Notes: generated from the sequence alone by a model not told the origin. 64,000 nt of DNA from Butyricimonas virosa (GCF_025148635.1 NZ_CP102269.1:3472001-3536000); one strand, 5' to 3'; positions 24,857-33,891 are shown, counted from the first letter of the stretch. Translations and numbers: made by a program.

Positions 24857-26908
24857 ATGTCAACAGGAAAGATTGGAGTTTCAACGGGGAATTTGTTCCC
24901 GATTATCAAGAAATTTTTATACTCGGATCACGAGATCTTTTTGAGAGAGATTGTTTCGAATGCGGTGGATGCTTCACAGAAAATGAAAGTATTGGCTTCG
25001 AACGGGGAGTTTAAAGGTGAACTTGGTGAGTTGAAGGTAAGGGTGAAGGCTGACAAAGCGGCAGGGACGCTGACGGTATCGGATAATGGTATCGGTATGA
25101 CGGAGGAGGAAGTGGAGAAGTATATCAACCAGATCGCTTTTTCCGGAGCGGAGGAGTTTATGAACAAATATAAGGATAATGCCGCTGCCATTATTGGGCA
25201 TTTCGGGTTAGGTTTCTATTCTTCGTTCATGGTAAGTGATCGGGTAGAGATCGTGACTAAATCTTATAAAGAGGGGGCGAAGGCTGTAAAATGGTCATGT
25301 GAGGGAAATCCGGAATACACTTTGGAGGAGACGGAAAAGGCCGAGAGAGGTACGGATATTATCATGTATATCAGCGAGGAAGAGAAAGATTTCTTGGAAG
25401 ATTCTAAGGTGAACGATTTGCTGACCAAATATTGCAAGTTTTTGCCGATAGAGATTATTTCCGGAAAGAAAAAAGAGTGGAAGGACGGGGAATACAAGGA
25501 TACGACGGAAGATAACGTGATCAATGACACGAATCCGGCGTGGACTCGTAAACCGACCGATCTAACGGAGGAGGATTACGAGAAATTCTATCGTGAGTTG
25601 TACCCAATGGCTCAGGATCCGTTGTTCCATATTCATTTGAACGTGGATTATCCTTTTAACTTGACGGGTATATTGTATTTCCCGAAGATCGATAACAAGT
25701 TCGAGATTCAGAAGAACAAGATTCAATTATATAGCAATCAGGTGTACGTGACGGATTCCGTGGAAGGAATCGTGCCGGAATACTTGACATTGTTGCATGG
25801 AGTGATCGATTCTCCGGATATTCCGCTGAACGTGTCTCGTTCTTATTTACAGAGCGATCGTAACGTGAAGAAGATTTCAAGTCATATTACGAAGAAAGTG
25901 GCTGACAGTTTGAGTGATATTTTCACGAATAAACGGGAAGATTACGAGAAGAAGTGGGATGATTTGAAGATTTTCATCCAATATGGAATGTTGACGGATG
26001 AAAAATTCGCCGAGAGAGCCAAGAGCATCTTCTTATTCAAGAATACGGAAGGAAAATATTTCACGTATGAAGAGTACGAGAACTTGATTAAAGCCAACCA
26101 AACGGATAAAGATAATAAGGTGGTGTTCCTGTATGCCACGGATGTGAAAGAGCAGTACACGTATATCGAGACGGCCAAGGGTAAGGGATATGATGTGCTG
26201 TTGATGGATGGACAGTTGGATACACACTTTATCAACCATTTGGAACAAAAGAATTCCGATCATCGGTTTGTTCGGGTGGATTCTGATGTTATTGACAAGT
26301 TGATCCCGAAGGAAGAGACGAAAGAGGTTGCCTTGAGTCACGAGGAACAAGAGGAATTGCGTGCCGTATTTACTTCCCAGTTGCCGAAGGAAGAAGGGAT
26401 GTTTATGGTTAATTTTGAGGCGATGGGAGAGAATGGTGATCCGGTGATCGTGACGCGTTCTGAGTTCATGCGTCGTATGAAAGAGATGGCAGCTATGAAT
26501 CCGGGTATGGGATTTTACGGGGCAATGGGCGATCAGTATACTTTGGTGGTGAACACGGATCATAAGTTGGTGAATACGATCTTGGAGAACGAGAAAAAAG
26601 AGATGAGCGCCCAGTTGGAGCCGATTAATTTCGAGATCAAGGAGACTGAAAAGAAACAGGCAGAGCTGGACGAGTTAAATAAGGGTAAGAAAGACGAGGA
26701 AATTCCTCAGGTGGATAAAGATCGGAAGAGTGAGTACAGTAAGACGATTGCCGATCTGAACAAGCAGAAGAGCTCGTTGCTGGAGGAGTACGGAAAAGGT
26801 AACAAGGTTGTTGGTCAGCTGATTGACTTAGCATTGTTAGCGAATGGGCTACTGAAAGGTGAGGCTTTGAATAGGTTTGTGAAGCGAAGTGTTGAACTGA
26901 TTAAATAA
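24857..26908 (+). CDS. htpG: Molecular chaperone HtpG (Hsp90)
   Basis: A 683-residue cytoplasmic Hsp90. The N-terminal GHKL ATPase shows FLREIVSNAVDASQK (catalytic Glu and the Asn for Mg), VSDNGIGMTEEEV and GHFGLGFYSSFMV. The middle domain has GILYFPKI and LPLNVSRSYLQSD-type segments (here IPLNVSRSYLQSD), and the C-terminal dimerisation domain is longer than in E. coli with a charged linker near residues 595-640. The gene stands alone between two terminators. I could not find a full consensus promoter upstream; a hairpin with arms CTGCC/GGCAG lies about 85 bases before the start. Confidence 0.96.
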   Translation: MSTGKIGVSTGNLFPIIKKFLYSDHEIFLREIVSNAVDASQKMKVLASNGEFKGELGELKVRVKADKAAGTLTVSDNGIGMTEEEVEKYINQIAFSGAEEFMNKYKDNAAAIIGHFGLGFYSSFMVSDRVEIVTKSYKEGAKAVKWSCEGNPEYTLEETEKAERGTDIIMYISEEEKDFLEDSKVNDLLTKYCKFLPIEIISGKKKEWKDGEYKDTTEDNVINDTNPAWTRKPTDLTEEDYEKFYRELYPMAQDPLFHIHLNVDYPFNLTGILYFPKIDNKFEIQKNKIQLYSNQVYVTDSVEGIVPEYLTLLHGVIDSPDIPLNVSRSYLQSDRNVKKISSHITKKVADSLSDIFTNKREDYEKKWDDLKIFIQYGMLTDEKFAERAKSIFLFKNTEGKYFTYEEYENLIKANQTDKDNKVVFLYATDVKEQYTYIETAKGKGYDVLLMDGQLDTHFINHLEQKNSDHRFVRVDSDVIDKLIPKEETKEVALSHEEQEELRAVFTSQLPKEEGMFMVNFEAMGENGDPVIVTRSEFMRRMKEMAAMNPGMGFYGAMGDQYTLVVNTDHKLVNTILENEKKEMSAQLEPINFEIKETEKKQAELDELNKGKKDEEIPQVDKDRKSEYSKTIADLNKQKSSLLEEYGKGNKVVGQLIDLALLANGLLKGEALNRFVKRSVELIK

Positions 26909-26945
26909 AAAATTAAGCCGGACAAGTCGTCCGGCTTAATTTTTT
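26907..26945 (+). terminator. Strong intrinsic terminator after htpG
   Basis: A perfect 17-base stem, AAAAAATTAAGCCGGAC (26907-26923) with its complement at 26929-26945, encloses the loop AAGTC. The A and T runs make it able to work in both directions. Confidence 0.93.
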
Positions 26946-27001
26946 CAAAAATAATCACTACTTTCGTTGACGAATTTCGTATAAATTAAAAAATAGAAGT
27001 T

Positions 27002-27616
27002 ATGCAGATTATTTATACTTCCGGAAATTACAAAAGGACTGTCGTAAAATCGATCGTAGCGATTGTTTTAGGTCTTGTACTCGTGCTGTGGCCGACAGAA
27101 GTGTTGAATTACACGGTAAAGATTATCGGTGCCGTATTTTGTGTTACCGGGATTATTTCTTTTCTGGTATCCATGCGGGATCAGGATGAACGTTCTGCAA
27201 GGGGATTGACCTCTTTTAACGGGATCGGGAGTATTGTTTTGGGTATTCTGTTGTGGTCTATGGCTGATTTCTTTACCAATATGTTGATGTACCTGTTAGG
27301 GTTTATTTTGATCGTTGCAGGTATCGGTCAGTTGGTGATGTTAACTTCTGCTAGAAAATTCGGGCATATTGCTTCTTTGAGTTACGTGTACCCGGTTATC
27401 ATTTTGTTGGCCGGATTAGTTGTTTTTGCAAATCCTTTTGAGGCAAAGACTAGTATTATTCAGTTTTTCGGTGCTGTTACAATATTTTATGGAATAACGG
27501 ATTTGATTAATCATTATAAAGTTAATCAGTTGCGTAAGGAGACGCAGGAGGCGGAACAACAACAGAAGATGGGAGGCGGAGAGATTGAGGATGCGGAGTA
27601 TGAGGAAATAGAATAA
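27002..27616 (+). CDS. HdeD/DUF308-family membrane protein
   Basis: A 204-residue inner membrane protein with about six helices, including SIVAIVLGLVLVLWPTEVL, IIGAVFCVTGIISFLVSM and VYPVIILLAGLVVFANPFE. It ends in a charged, Glu-rich cytoplasmic tail (EIEDAEYEEIE). The paired-helix pattern and the NPF near the fifth helix match the DUF308/HdeD family, linked in enterobacteria to acid resistance. The function in Bacteroidales is not established. It appears monocistronic between the htpG terminator and a heptamer array. Confidence 0.8.
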   Translation: MQIIYTSGNYKRTVVKSIVAIVLGLVLVLWPTEVLNYTVKIIGAVFCVTGIISFLVSMRDQDERSARGLTSFNGIGSIVLGILLWSMADFFTNMLMYLLGFILIVAGIGQLVMLTSARKFGHIASLSYVYPVIILLAGLVVFANPFEAKTSIIQFFGAVTIFYGITDLINHYKVNQLRKETQEAEQQQKMGGGEIEDAEYEEIE

Positions 27617-27630
27617 AAAGAGATTTACTA

Positions 27631-27658
27631 ATTTTAGATTTTAAATTTTAGATTTAAG
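27631..27658. repeat. Heptamer tandem array
   Basis: Units ATTTTAG, ATTTTAA, ATTTTAG and ATTTAAG lie 15 bases after the DUF308 gene and before upp. Confidence 0.7.
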
Positions 27659-27708
27659 ATTGGGATAAGTGCGTGTGATAGGAAAGGTTTAAGAAAAGAA
27701 TAGATTAA

Positions 27709-28365
27709 ATGGTACATATTATTAATAAGGAGGATTCGGTTTATAATCGTTTTTTAGCAGAACTTAGAGATAAAGAAATTCAGAAAGATCCGTTACGTTT
27801 TCGCCGGAATCTGGAGCGAGTGGGAGAGGTGATGGCTTACGAGATCAGCAAGACGTTTCGTTATTCAACGCGACAAGTACAGACCCCGATAAACGTGGCT
27901 GATGTCAGATTGGCAGACGAGGAGGTTGTGGTGGCATCTGTGTTGCGAGCGGGATTACCTTTTCATCAAGGCTTTTTAAACTATTTTGATCGTTCCGGGA
28001 GTGCTTTTATTTCGGCAAGAAGAAAATACAAGGAAAATCATATCGATTTTGAAATTCGTTTCGACTCGATTTATACACCAAGTTTGGAGGGGAAACAGTT
28101 ATTACTGGTGGATCCGATGTTGGCCACGGGTGCCTCTATCGTGGTGGCTTATCATGAGTTGTTGAAACAGGGAGGAAGACCTGCGCACACGCATATTGCA
28201 GCTATTGTTTCCAGCCTTCAAGGTATTGAAAGGCTTACGGAGGCTTTGAAAGATGAACCTGTAACGGTTTGGACGGGGGCATTGGATGAGCATCTGACAG
28301 AAAGTTGCTATATCGATCCGGGAATTGGTGATGCCGGAGATTTGGCTTTCGGAGAAAAGCTATAG
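27709..28365 (+). CDS. upp: Uracil phosphoribosyltransferase
   Basis: A 218-residue type I phosphoribosyltransferase that salvages uracil to UMP using PRPP. Conserved segments include EVVVASVLRAGLPFHQGFL, the PRPP loop LLVDPMLATGASIVVA, and the uracil-binding C terminus YIDPGIGDAGDLAFGEKL. The start at 27709 follows a purine-rich AGAAAAGAAT stretch. The stop is followed at once by a long heptamer array. Confidence 0.93.
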   Translation: MVHIINKEDSVYNRFLAELRDKEIQKDPLRFRRNLERVGEVMAYEISKTFRYSTRQVQTPINVADVRLADEEVVVASVLRAGLPFHQGFLNYFDRSGSAFISARRKYKENHIDFEIRFDSIYTPSLEGKQLLLVDPMLATGASIVVAYHELLKQGGRPAHTHIAAIVSSLQGIERLTEALKDEPVTVWTGALDEHLTESCYIDPGIGDAGDLAFGEKL

Positions 28366-28370
28366 AAGAT

Positions 28371-28433
28371 AAAAGCTAAAAACTAAAAACTAAAAGCTAA
28401 GAGCTAAAAATTAAAAGATAAAAACTAAAAACT
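28371..28433. repeat. Heptamer tandem array, nine units
   Basis: Nine uninterrupted 7-base units of consensus AAAARCT: AAAAGCT, AAAAACT twice, AAAAGCT, AAGAGCT, AAAAATT, AAAAGAT, AAAAACT twice. This is the longest periodic array in the window, directly after upp. Unit divergence argues against recent slippage alone. Confidence 0.8.
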
Positions 28434-28467
28434 GAAAAGTTAGGAGAAAAGCATTATCTTTGGCGGT

Positions 28468-28794
28468 ATGGAAATGAACAAATATTTGATAGCAGCCTTG
28501 TATGTTGTCGCCGGATGCGTGGCAACCCTGCCGATAAATGTGCGTGGGGGGAATGTATCCGTTAGGACAGATTGCTATCGTTTGTTAGTTTCTTCTACCG
28601 AAAAGGTGATTACGGTTTCTACCGAGAAAAGGTCCACGGAGGATTTCGATTATGGTGATTTCTATAAACAGAATCATGCGGAAACCGTGGATGCTGTAAA
28701 AGTTTATACTACTTATTCGTCTGTGGTTTTACCGGGTTGGAAAGTACCGGAAATTGCAGCAAATCCCATCCGGGCTCCCGGGGAAATGGAATGA
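28468..28794 (+). CDS. Small secreted or lipid-anchored protein, unknown function
   Basis: A 108-residue protein I do not recognise. Residues 4-20 (KYLIAALYVVAGCVATL) form a hydrophobic signal; the Cys in VAGCVA could be a lipobox, though a signal-peptidase I site is equally possible. The mature part is short, with the repeated-looking pair SSTEKVITVSTEKRSTED and many Tyr/Val residues. A TATCTTTG sequence at 28455-28462 matches the -7 consensus but is only 5 bases from the ATG. Transcription would then start about at the start codon, so the second ATG at 28474 or another promoter may be used. It lies between upp and secA without clear functional link. Confidence 0.6.
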   Translation: MEMNKYLIAALYVVAGCVATLPINVRGGNVSVRTDCYRLLVSSTEKVITVSTEKRSTEDFDYGDFYKQNHAETVDAVKVYTTYSSVVLPGWKVPEIAANPIRAPGEME

Positions 28795-28827
28795 TTTCGG
28801 ATTTATGATTTTAGATTTACGATTGAA
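28793..28827. repeat. Heptamer tandem array
   Basis: Units GATTTCG, GATTTAT, GATTTTA, GATTTAC and GATTGAA begin on the stop codon of the small upstream gene. Confidence 0.65.
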
Positions 28828-28853
28828 TGACTAAAGGAAATTTGTGCTTGGTC

Positions 28854-28888
28854 ATTTTCAATTTTCAATTTTCAATTTTCAATTTTCA
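28854..28888. repeat. Perfect heptamer tandem repeat, five ATTTTCA units
   Basis: Five identical ATTTTCA units end 10 bases before the secA start codon. Perfect identity suggests recent slippage or selection. Copy number could vary between strains and alter secA leader length. Confidence 0.88.
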
Positions 28889-28898
28889 ATTATAAACT

Positions 28899-31800
28899 AT
28901 GGGATTTAACGATATATTAAAAAGTCTTTTTGGTAACAAGGCTGACCGTGATTTGAAAGAATTATTGCCGATAGCATCCAAAGTAAATGCAGAGTGGGAA
29001 AAGATCAAGGGGGTAAGTCATGATGAGTTGAGAAAAATTTCGGCTGATCTGAAAGCAAAGATTCATGCCCACGTGAAGGTAGAAGAGGATGAAATTGCCT
29101 CTTTGAAAGCAAAAGTAGAGAATGATAAACCTTCGATCGAGGAAAGAGAAGAGATTTATAACCGGATTGATAAGCTGGAAGAACAGATTAACACGAAGCT
29201 AGAAGATGTTTTAAACGAGATATTACCTTTAGCTTTTGCCGTGATGAAAGATACGGCGAGACGTTTCAAGGAGAACAACGAGATTGTCGTGAAAGCTAAC
29301 GATTTTGATCGTGATTTGGCTGTAACGAAAGATTTCGTGGAGATTGACGGTGAGGATGCCGTTTATTTCAACTCTTGGTTAGCCGGAGGAAACGAGGTTA
29401 CCTGGGACATGGTTCACTATGATGTGCAGTTGATAGGTGGTTCCGTGTTACACCAAGGTAAGATTGCCGAGATGGCTACCGGTGAAGGTAAAACGTTGGT
29501 GGCTACCTTGCCTGTATTCTTGAATGCCTTGACAGGTCGGGGGGTACACGTGGTTACGGTCAATGATTACTTGGCAAAACGTGACTCCGAGTGGATGGGA
29601 CCTCTTTACATGTTCCACGGGTTGTCTGTTGATTGTATTGACAAGACGGAGCCGAATTCCCCGGAGAGACGGAAGGCTTATCAAGCAGATATTACTTTCG
29701 GAACGAATAATGAATTCGGTTTCGACTATTTGAGGGATAACATGGCGATTCACCCGGAAGATTTGGTACAACGCAAGCATCATTATGCGATTGTCGATGA
29801 GGTCGACTCCGTGTTGATTGACGATGCCCGTACCCCGTTGATTATTTCCGGTCCGGTTCCGAAGGGGGACATTCAGATGTTTGACGAGTACAAACCCCGT
29901 GTGGAGAAGTTGGTGCGTATGCAGCGTGAGTTAGTTGCCCGGATTTTCACGGAGGCTAAAGCGTTGTTGGCTAGCGGTGATCGGAAACAAGAGGAACAGG
30001 GAGCTATATTGTTGTTGAGAGCATATAAAGGATTACCTAAATATAAGCCATTGATCAAGTTCTTGAGTGAACAAGGAAACAAGGCTACCTTGGTGAAAAC
30101 CGAGAATATTTATATGCAGGAGAATAACCGTCGTATGCCGGAGATCACAGATGACCTTTATTTCGTGATTGATGAGAAACAGAACTCTATCGATTTGACG
30201 GATAAGGGACATGATACGATTACGGCTGCGGGAGAAGATCCGAATTTCTTTATCTTGCCGGATGTGGGTTCTGAATTGGCAGAGATCGATAAGATGAACC
30301 TGACAGAAGAGGAAAAATTAGAGAAAAAGGATCAGATGGTGCAAAATTATGCCGCCAAATCTGAGCGTGTACATACGGTGAACCAGTTGTTGAAGGCATA
30401 TACGTTGTTCGAATTGGATGTTGAATACGTGGTTATCGATAACAAGGTGAAGATTGTGGACGAGCAGACGGGACGTATCATGGAAGGACGTCGTTATTCA
30501 GACGGTTTGCACCAAGCTATCGAGGCGAAGGAAAACGTGAAAGTTGAGGCTGCCACGCAGACATTTGCCACGATTACCTTACAGAATTATTTCCGTATGT
30601 ACCATAAGCTAGCCGGTATGACCGGTACGGCAGAAACGGAAGCGGGAGAGTTCTGGGATATTTACAAGTTGGACGTTGTGGTTATCCCGACAAACAAGCC
30701 GGTAATCCGAAAGGATGCTAATGATTACGTGTACAAGACAAAACGTGAGAAGTATAATGCGGTGATCGAGGAGATTACCCGATTGGTTGGAGAAGGTCGC
30801 CCGGTGTTGGTAGGTACGACTTCCGTCGAGGTATCCGAGTTGTTGAGCCGTATGTTGAAATTGCGGGGTATCAAGCATAACGTGTTGAATGCGAAGTTGC
30901 ATCAACGGGAGGCTGATATTGTTGCAGAGGCCGGTAAATCGCAAGTGGTTACGATTGCTACCAACATGGCCGGGCGTGGTACCGATATCAAGTTAAGTCC
31001 GGAGGTTCGTGCTGCGGGAGGTTTGGCCATTATCGGTACGGAACGTCATGATTCTCGTCGTGTTGACCGTCAGTTGAGAGGTCGTGCCGGACGTCAGGGA
31101 GATCCGGGTTCTTCCCAGTTCTTCGTGTCATTGGAGGATGATTTGATGCGTTTGTTCAGTTCCGAGAGAATCATTCGGGTGATGGATCGTTTGGGACATG
31201 AAGAAGGTGACGTGATCCAACATTCCATGATTACCAAATCTATCGAACGTGCGCAACGTAAGGTGGAGGAAAACAACTTCGGTATTCGTAAGCGTTTGCT
31301 GGAATATGACGACGTGATGAACTCTCAACGTGAGGTGATCTACAAGAAAAGACGTCATGCGTTGTTGGGAGAGAGAATCGGAGTGGATATTGCCAATAAT
31401 ATGTATGATGTATGCGAGGCGTTGGTGGAAGAACACAAGGAGGCTAATGATTTGGAAGGTTTCCGTATGGATGTGTTGAAATATCTTGCCGTTGATTTTG
31501 ATATAAAAGAAGAGGATTTCCAAAAGACTTCTGCTAACAACTTGACAGAGAGATTGTACAAGGAGGTTCGGGATACATTCAGTCGTAAGACGGAAACTAT
31601 CGCTAAACAGGCTTTCCCGGTGATCAAAAATGTTTTCGAGCAGAGAGGGGAAATGTTCAAGAATATAGTGGTGCCGTTTACCGATGGAAAACGGGCTTAC
31701 AATGTTGTGGCTAATCTTGAGAAGACTTACAAATCTGAAGGTGAGGAATTGATCCGGGCTTATGAGAAGTCGATCATGTTGGCTCATATTGATGATGCTT

Positions 31801-32189
31801 GGAAAGAGCATTTGCGTGAAATGGATGATTTGAAACAATCCGTGCAGAATGCGACTTACGAGCAGAAAGACCCGCTGTTGATCTATAAGTTCGAGTCGTT
31901 CAACTTATTCAAGAGTATGGTGGACAAGATTAATAAAAATGTCGTGTCTACTTTGATGAAGGGACAAATTCCTTTTGAGGCTCCTGAAGAAGTGAAACAG
32001 GCAGAAGAGAAACGAACCGATTTAAGTAAGATGCGTACGGGACGTAGTGATGCTCCTGCCGCTCAGACCAATCAGGCTCCCCGTAAAACTGAACCCGTGA
32101 AAGTGGGTCCCAAGGTTGGACGTAATGATCCGTGTCCTTGCGGAAGTGGTAAGAAATACAAGAATTGCCACGGGAAGGGGGAAGAATAG
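28899..32189 (+). CDS. secA: Protein translocase ATPase SecA
   Basis: A 1096-residue motor that drives preproteins through SecYEG. Nucleotide-binding domain 1 has the Walker A motif EMATGEGKTLVATLPVFL and the Walker B motif IVDEVDSVLIDDARTP. Domain 2 has TNMAGRGTDIKL and RQLRGRAGRQGDPGSSQFF. The C terminus carries the zinc-binding SEC-C motif (DPCPCGSGKKYKNCHG) that contacts SecB and ribosomes. It is longer than E. coli SecA because of insertions around residues 60-110 and 330-420, common in Bacteroidetes. The gene sits between heptamer arrays and appears singly transcribed or with lgt. Confidence 0.96.
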   Translation: MGFNDILKSLFGNKADRDLKELLPIASKVNAEWEKIKGVSHDELRKISADLKAKIHAHVKVEEDEIASLKAKVENDKPSIEEREEIYNRIDKLEEQINTKLEDVLNEILPLAFAVMKDTARRFKENNEIVVKANDFDRDLAVTKDFVEIDGEDAVYFNSWLAGGNEVTWDMVHYDVQLIGGSVLHQGKIAEMATGEGKTLVATLPVFLNALTGRGVHVVTVNDYLAKRDSEWMGPLYMFHGLSVDCIDKTEPNSPERRKAYQADITFGTNNEFGFDYLRDNMAIHPEDLVQRKHHYAIVDEVDSVLIDDARTPLIISGPVPKGDIQMFDEYKPRVEKLVRMQRELVARIFTEAKALLASGDRKQEEQGAILLLRAYKGLPKYKPLIKFLSEQGNKATLVKTENIYMQENNRRMPEITDDLYFVIDEKQNSIDLTDKGHDTITAAGEDPNFFILPDVGSELAEIDKMNLTEEEKLEKKDQMVQNYAAKSERVHTVNQLLKAYTLFELDVEYVVIDNKVKIVDEQTGRIMEGRRYSDGLHQAIEAKENVKVEAATQTFATITLQNYFRMYHKLAGMTGTAETEAGEFWDIYKLDVVVIPTNKPVIRKDANDYVYKTKREKYNAVIEEITRLVGEGRPVLVGTTSVEVSELLSRMLKLRGIKHNVLNAKLHQREADIVAEAGKSQVVTIATNMAGRGTDIKLSPEVRAAGGLAIIGTERHDSRRVDRQLRGRAGRQGDPGSSQFFVSLEDDLMRLFSSERIIRVMDRLGHEEGDVIQHSMITKSIERAQRKVEENNFGIRKRLLEYDDVMNSQREVIYKKRRHALLGERIGVDIANNMYDVCEALVEEHKEANDLEGFRMDVLKYLAVDFDIKEEDFQKTSANNLTERLYKEVRDTFSRKTETIAKQAFPVIKNVFEQRGEMFKNIVVPFTDGKRAYNVVANLEKTYKSEGEELIRAYEKSIMLAHIDDAWKEHLREMDDLKQSVQNATYEQKDPLLIYKFESFNLFKSMVDKINKNVVSTLMKGQIPFEAPEEVKQAEEKRTDLSKMRTGRSDAPAAQTNQAPRKTEPVKVGPKVGRNDPCPCGSGKKYKNCHGKGEE

Positions 32190-32193
32190 AATA

Positions 32194-32221
32194 ATTTTAG
32201 ATTTTAGATTTTAAATTTTAG
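32194..32221. repeat. Heptamer tandem array
   Basis: Units ATTTTAG, ATTTTAG, ATTTTAA and ATTTTAG follow the secA stop by 4 bases. Confidence 0.7.
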
Positions 32222-32298
32222 ATTGGGTTTTACAAGATAAAATTTGACTTCAAAATCTAAAGTAATTAATAATTGTAGGTTTTGGATTATTGCATGAT

Positions 32299-32330
32299 AA
32301 TTTAAAATCTACAATTTAAAATTTAAAATT
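32299..32330. repeat. Heptamer tandem array ending at lgt start codon
   Basis: Units AATTTAA, AATCTAC, AATTTAA and AATTTAA plus AATT run directly into the lgt ATG, so they occupy the position of a ribosome-binding site. Confidence 0.65.
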
Positions 32331-33176
32331 ATGACATTGGTTTCATTATTTATCAACTGGGATGTTAGTCCCGAATTAATTAGTTTAGGTGGTTTCTCGA
32401 TTCGTTATTACGGGTTGTTATTCGCCTTGGCTTTCGTGTGCGGGTATAAGGTCGAGGAGAAGATGTTCAAGTCGGAAGGGTTGAGCCAACAATGGTTGGA
32501 CAAGTTGTGGATATACGTGGCAGTTGCCACGGTAATCGGGGCCCGGTTGGGACATTGTTTCTTTTATGATTGGGCGTATTATAGTGCTCATCCGTTTGAA
32601 ATTATTCTGCCGGTTCGGTTTCAACCGGAATTCCGTTTTACCGGATACCAAGGGTTGGCCAGCCACGGGGCTGCAATCGGTATTATTGCCGGGTTGTGGT
32701 ACTATTCCAAGAAGGTAAGTAGGAAATCAATATTCTGGATTTTGGATCGTGCCGTAATTCCAATCGCATTGGCTGGTTTCTTTATCCGGATGGGAAATCT
32801 GATGAACTCGGAGATTGTCGGTTTACCGACAGAGCTACCTTGGGGATTCCGTTTTGTACATTCTGGGATGCCTGATCCGATGACTCCCCGTCATCCAGCA
32901 CAGTTGTACGAGGCGATCTGTTATTTGATCAGTTTTGCTGTTTTAATGCATTTGTATTGGAAGACGAAAGCGAAAGATCGCCAAGGGTTTCTTTTCGGAA
33001 TGTTTTTGGTACTGATCTTTACCGCTCGTTTTGTGATCGAATTCGTGAAAGAGAACCAGGAAGCGTTTGAAGACGCCATGACCTTGAATATGGGACAATG
33101 GTTGAGTATTCCCTTTGTGTTGATCGGGATTTACATGATTTGGAGAAGCGGGAGAAAGATAAAAGTTAAAAACTAA
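32331..33176 (+). CDS. lgt: Prolipoprotein diacylglyceryl transferase
   Basis: A 281-residue inner-membrane enzyme that transfers diacylglycerol from phosphatidylglycerol to the lipobox Cys of prelipoproteins. It has several transmembrane helices, the early SIRYYGLLFALAF segment, and the signature RMGNLMNSEIVGLPTELPWGFRF, with the conserved Arg/Asn/Glu of the active site, then HPAQLYEAICY. Lipoproteins are plentiful in this window (50521-54724). The last codons overlap a heptamer array. Confidence 0.94.
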   Translation: MTLVSLFINWDVSPELISLGGFSIRYYGLLFALAFVCGYKVEEKMFKSEGLSQQWLDKLWIYVAVATVIGARLGHCFFYDWAYYSAHPFEIILPVRFQPEFRFTGYQGLASHGAAIGIIAGLWYYSKKVSRKSIFWILDRAVIPIALAGFFIRMGNLMNSEIVGLPTELPWGFRFVHSGMPDPMTPRHPAQLYEAICYLISFAVLMHLYWKTKAKDRQGFLFGMFLVLIFTARFVIEFVKENQEAFEDAMTLNMGQWLSIPFVLIGIYMIWRSGRKIKVKN

Positions 33177-33188
33177 AAGCTAAAAGAT
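33161..33188. repeat. Heptamer tandem array spanning lgt stop and next start
   Basis: Units AAAAGTT, AAAAACT, AAAAGCT and AAAAGAT span the lgt stop codon and the ATG at 33187, so the array contributes coding bases to lgt. Confidence 0.65.
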
Positions 33189-33711
33189 GAAAGAATCTGT
33201 AACTAGTAACCAATCAACCTGTAACTCGCCAAAGGCGAACTCTTATAATCCGGAGTTTATGAAGGAGGCAATTCGTATTGCCGTGGAGAACGTGGAGAAT
33301 GGGACAGGGGGGCCGTTTGGGGCGGTAGTTGTGCGGGATGGTAAGATTATTGCAACTTCCGGGAATACGGTTGTTCCGGATAATGATCCCACGGCTCATG
33401 CGGAAGTGAATGCTATTCGCAAGGCTTGTAAGCAACTTGATTCTTTCCAGTTGAAAGGTTGTGAGATTTATTCCAGTTGTGAACCTTGTCCCATGTGTTT
33501 AGGGGCGATTTACTGGGCGAGACCGGAACGAGTGTATTATGCTTGTACGAAGGAGGATGCGGCTGTCGGGGGATTTGATGATTCTTTTATCTATAAAGAG
33601 ATCGTGCTGGATGGTCCTATGCGTTGTATCCCGTTTGAGAATAAACGAGAAGAGGGTGCAGGGGAGGAATTCAGGCTTTGGCAGACGACCAATAATAAAA
33701 CGAGATACTAA
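33187..33711 (+). CDS. Guanine deaminase-like nucleoside deaminase
   Basis: A CDA-fold deaminase of up to 174 residues. The zinc and proton-transfer motifs are TAHAEVNAIRKAC (HAE) and SSCEPCPMCLGAIYWA (PCxxC). The C-terminal FDDSFIYKEI region matches guanine deaminases, which turn guanine into xanthine, rather than TadA. The ATG at 33187 lies in a heptamer array and gives about 24 extra residues of low complexity. The ATG at 33259 (KEAIRIAVENVENG) gives 150 residues, closer to the family, and may be the true start. Confidence 0.8.
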   Translation: MKESVTSNQSTCNSPKANSYNPEFMKEAIRIAVENVENGTGGPFGAVVVRDGKIIATSGNTVVPDNDPTAHAEVNAIRKACKQLDSFQLKGCEIYSSCEPCPMCLGAIYWARPERVYYACTKEDAAVGGFDDSFIYKEIVLDGPMRCIPFENKREEGAGEEFRLWQTTNNKTRY

Positions 33712-33720
33712 GAGTGTCAA

Positions 33721-33756
33721 AAGTTCATAAGCTCTATAAAGTTTGTAAAGTTTAGG
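33721..33756. repeat. Nonamer tandem array, four 9-base units
   Basis: Units AAGTTCATA, AGCTCTATA, AAGTTTGTA and AAGTTTAGG follow the deaminase gene. Same family as 226-261 and the reverse complement of 365-400. Confidence 0.7.
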
Positions 33757-33817
33757 GGTTTCGTATAAACAGAGGAGGAATTAGTACCTTTTCCGAAGGC
33801 TATAAGTGTTGAAAAAG

Positions 33818-33850
33818 ACGCTGTAATCACAAGATTGCAGCGTTTTTTTT
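33818..33850 (+). terminator. Intrinsic terminator
   Basis: ACGCTGTAATC (33818-33828) pairs with GATTGCAGCGT (33833-33843, one G-U pair) around the loop ACAA, followed by eight T. It ends the secA-lgt-deaminase region. Confidence 0.88.
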
Positions 33851-33860
33851 GTTTTATTGG

Positions 33861-33891
33861 TTGCGAACTTTCTCTTTTTTTATTAAATTTG
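33861..33891 (+). promoter_or_regulatory. Promoter of the radical SAM aminomutase-like gene
   Basis: TTG at 33861-33863, 20 bases, then TAAATTTG at 33884-33891 fits the Bacteroidetes -33/-7 consensus. The predicted start near 33898 leaves a leader of about 105 bases. Confidence 0.65.

Noticed and set aside
28371..28433. Nine-unit repeat considered as a CRISPR array
   Set aside because: Units are 7 bases long, contiguous and degenerate with no spacers; no cas genes in the window.
31128..31838. Minus-strand open frame (236 codons) inside secA
   Set aside because: Shadow of secA; no domain or start signal, low-complexity composition.
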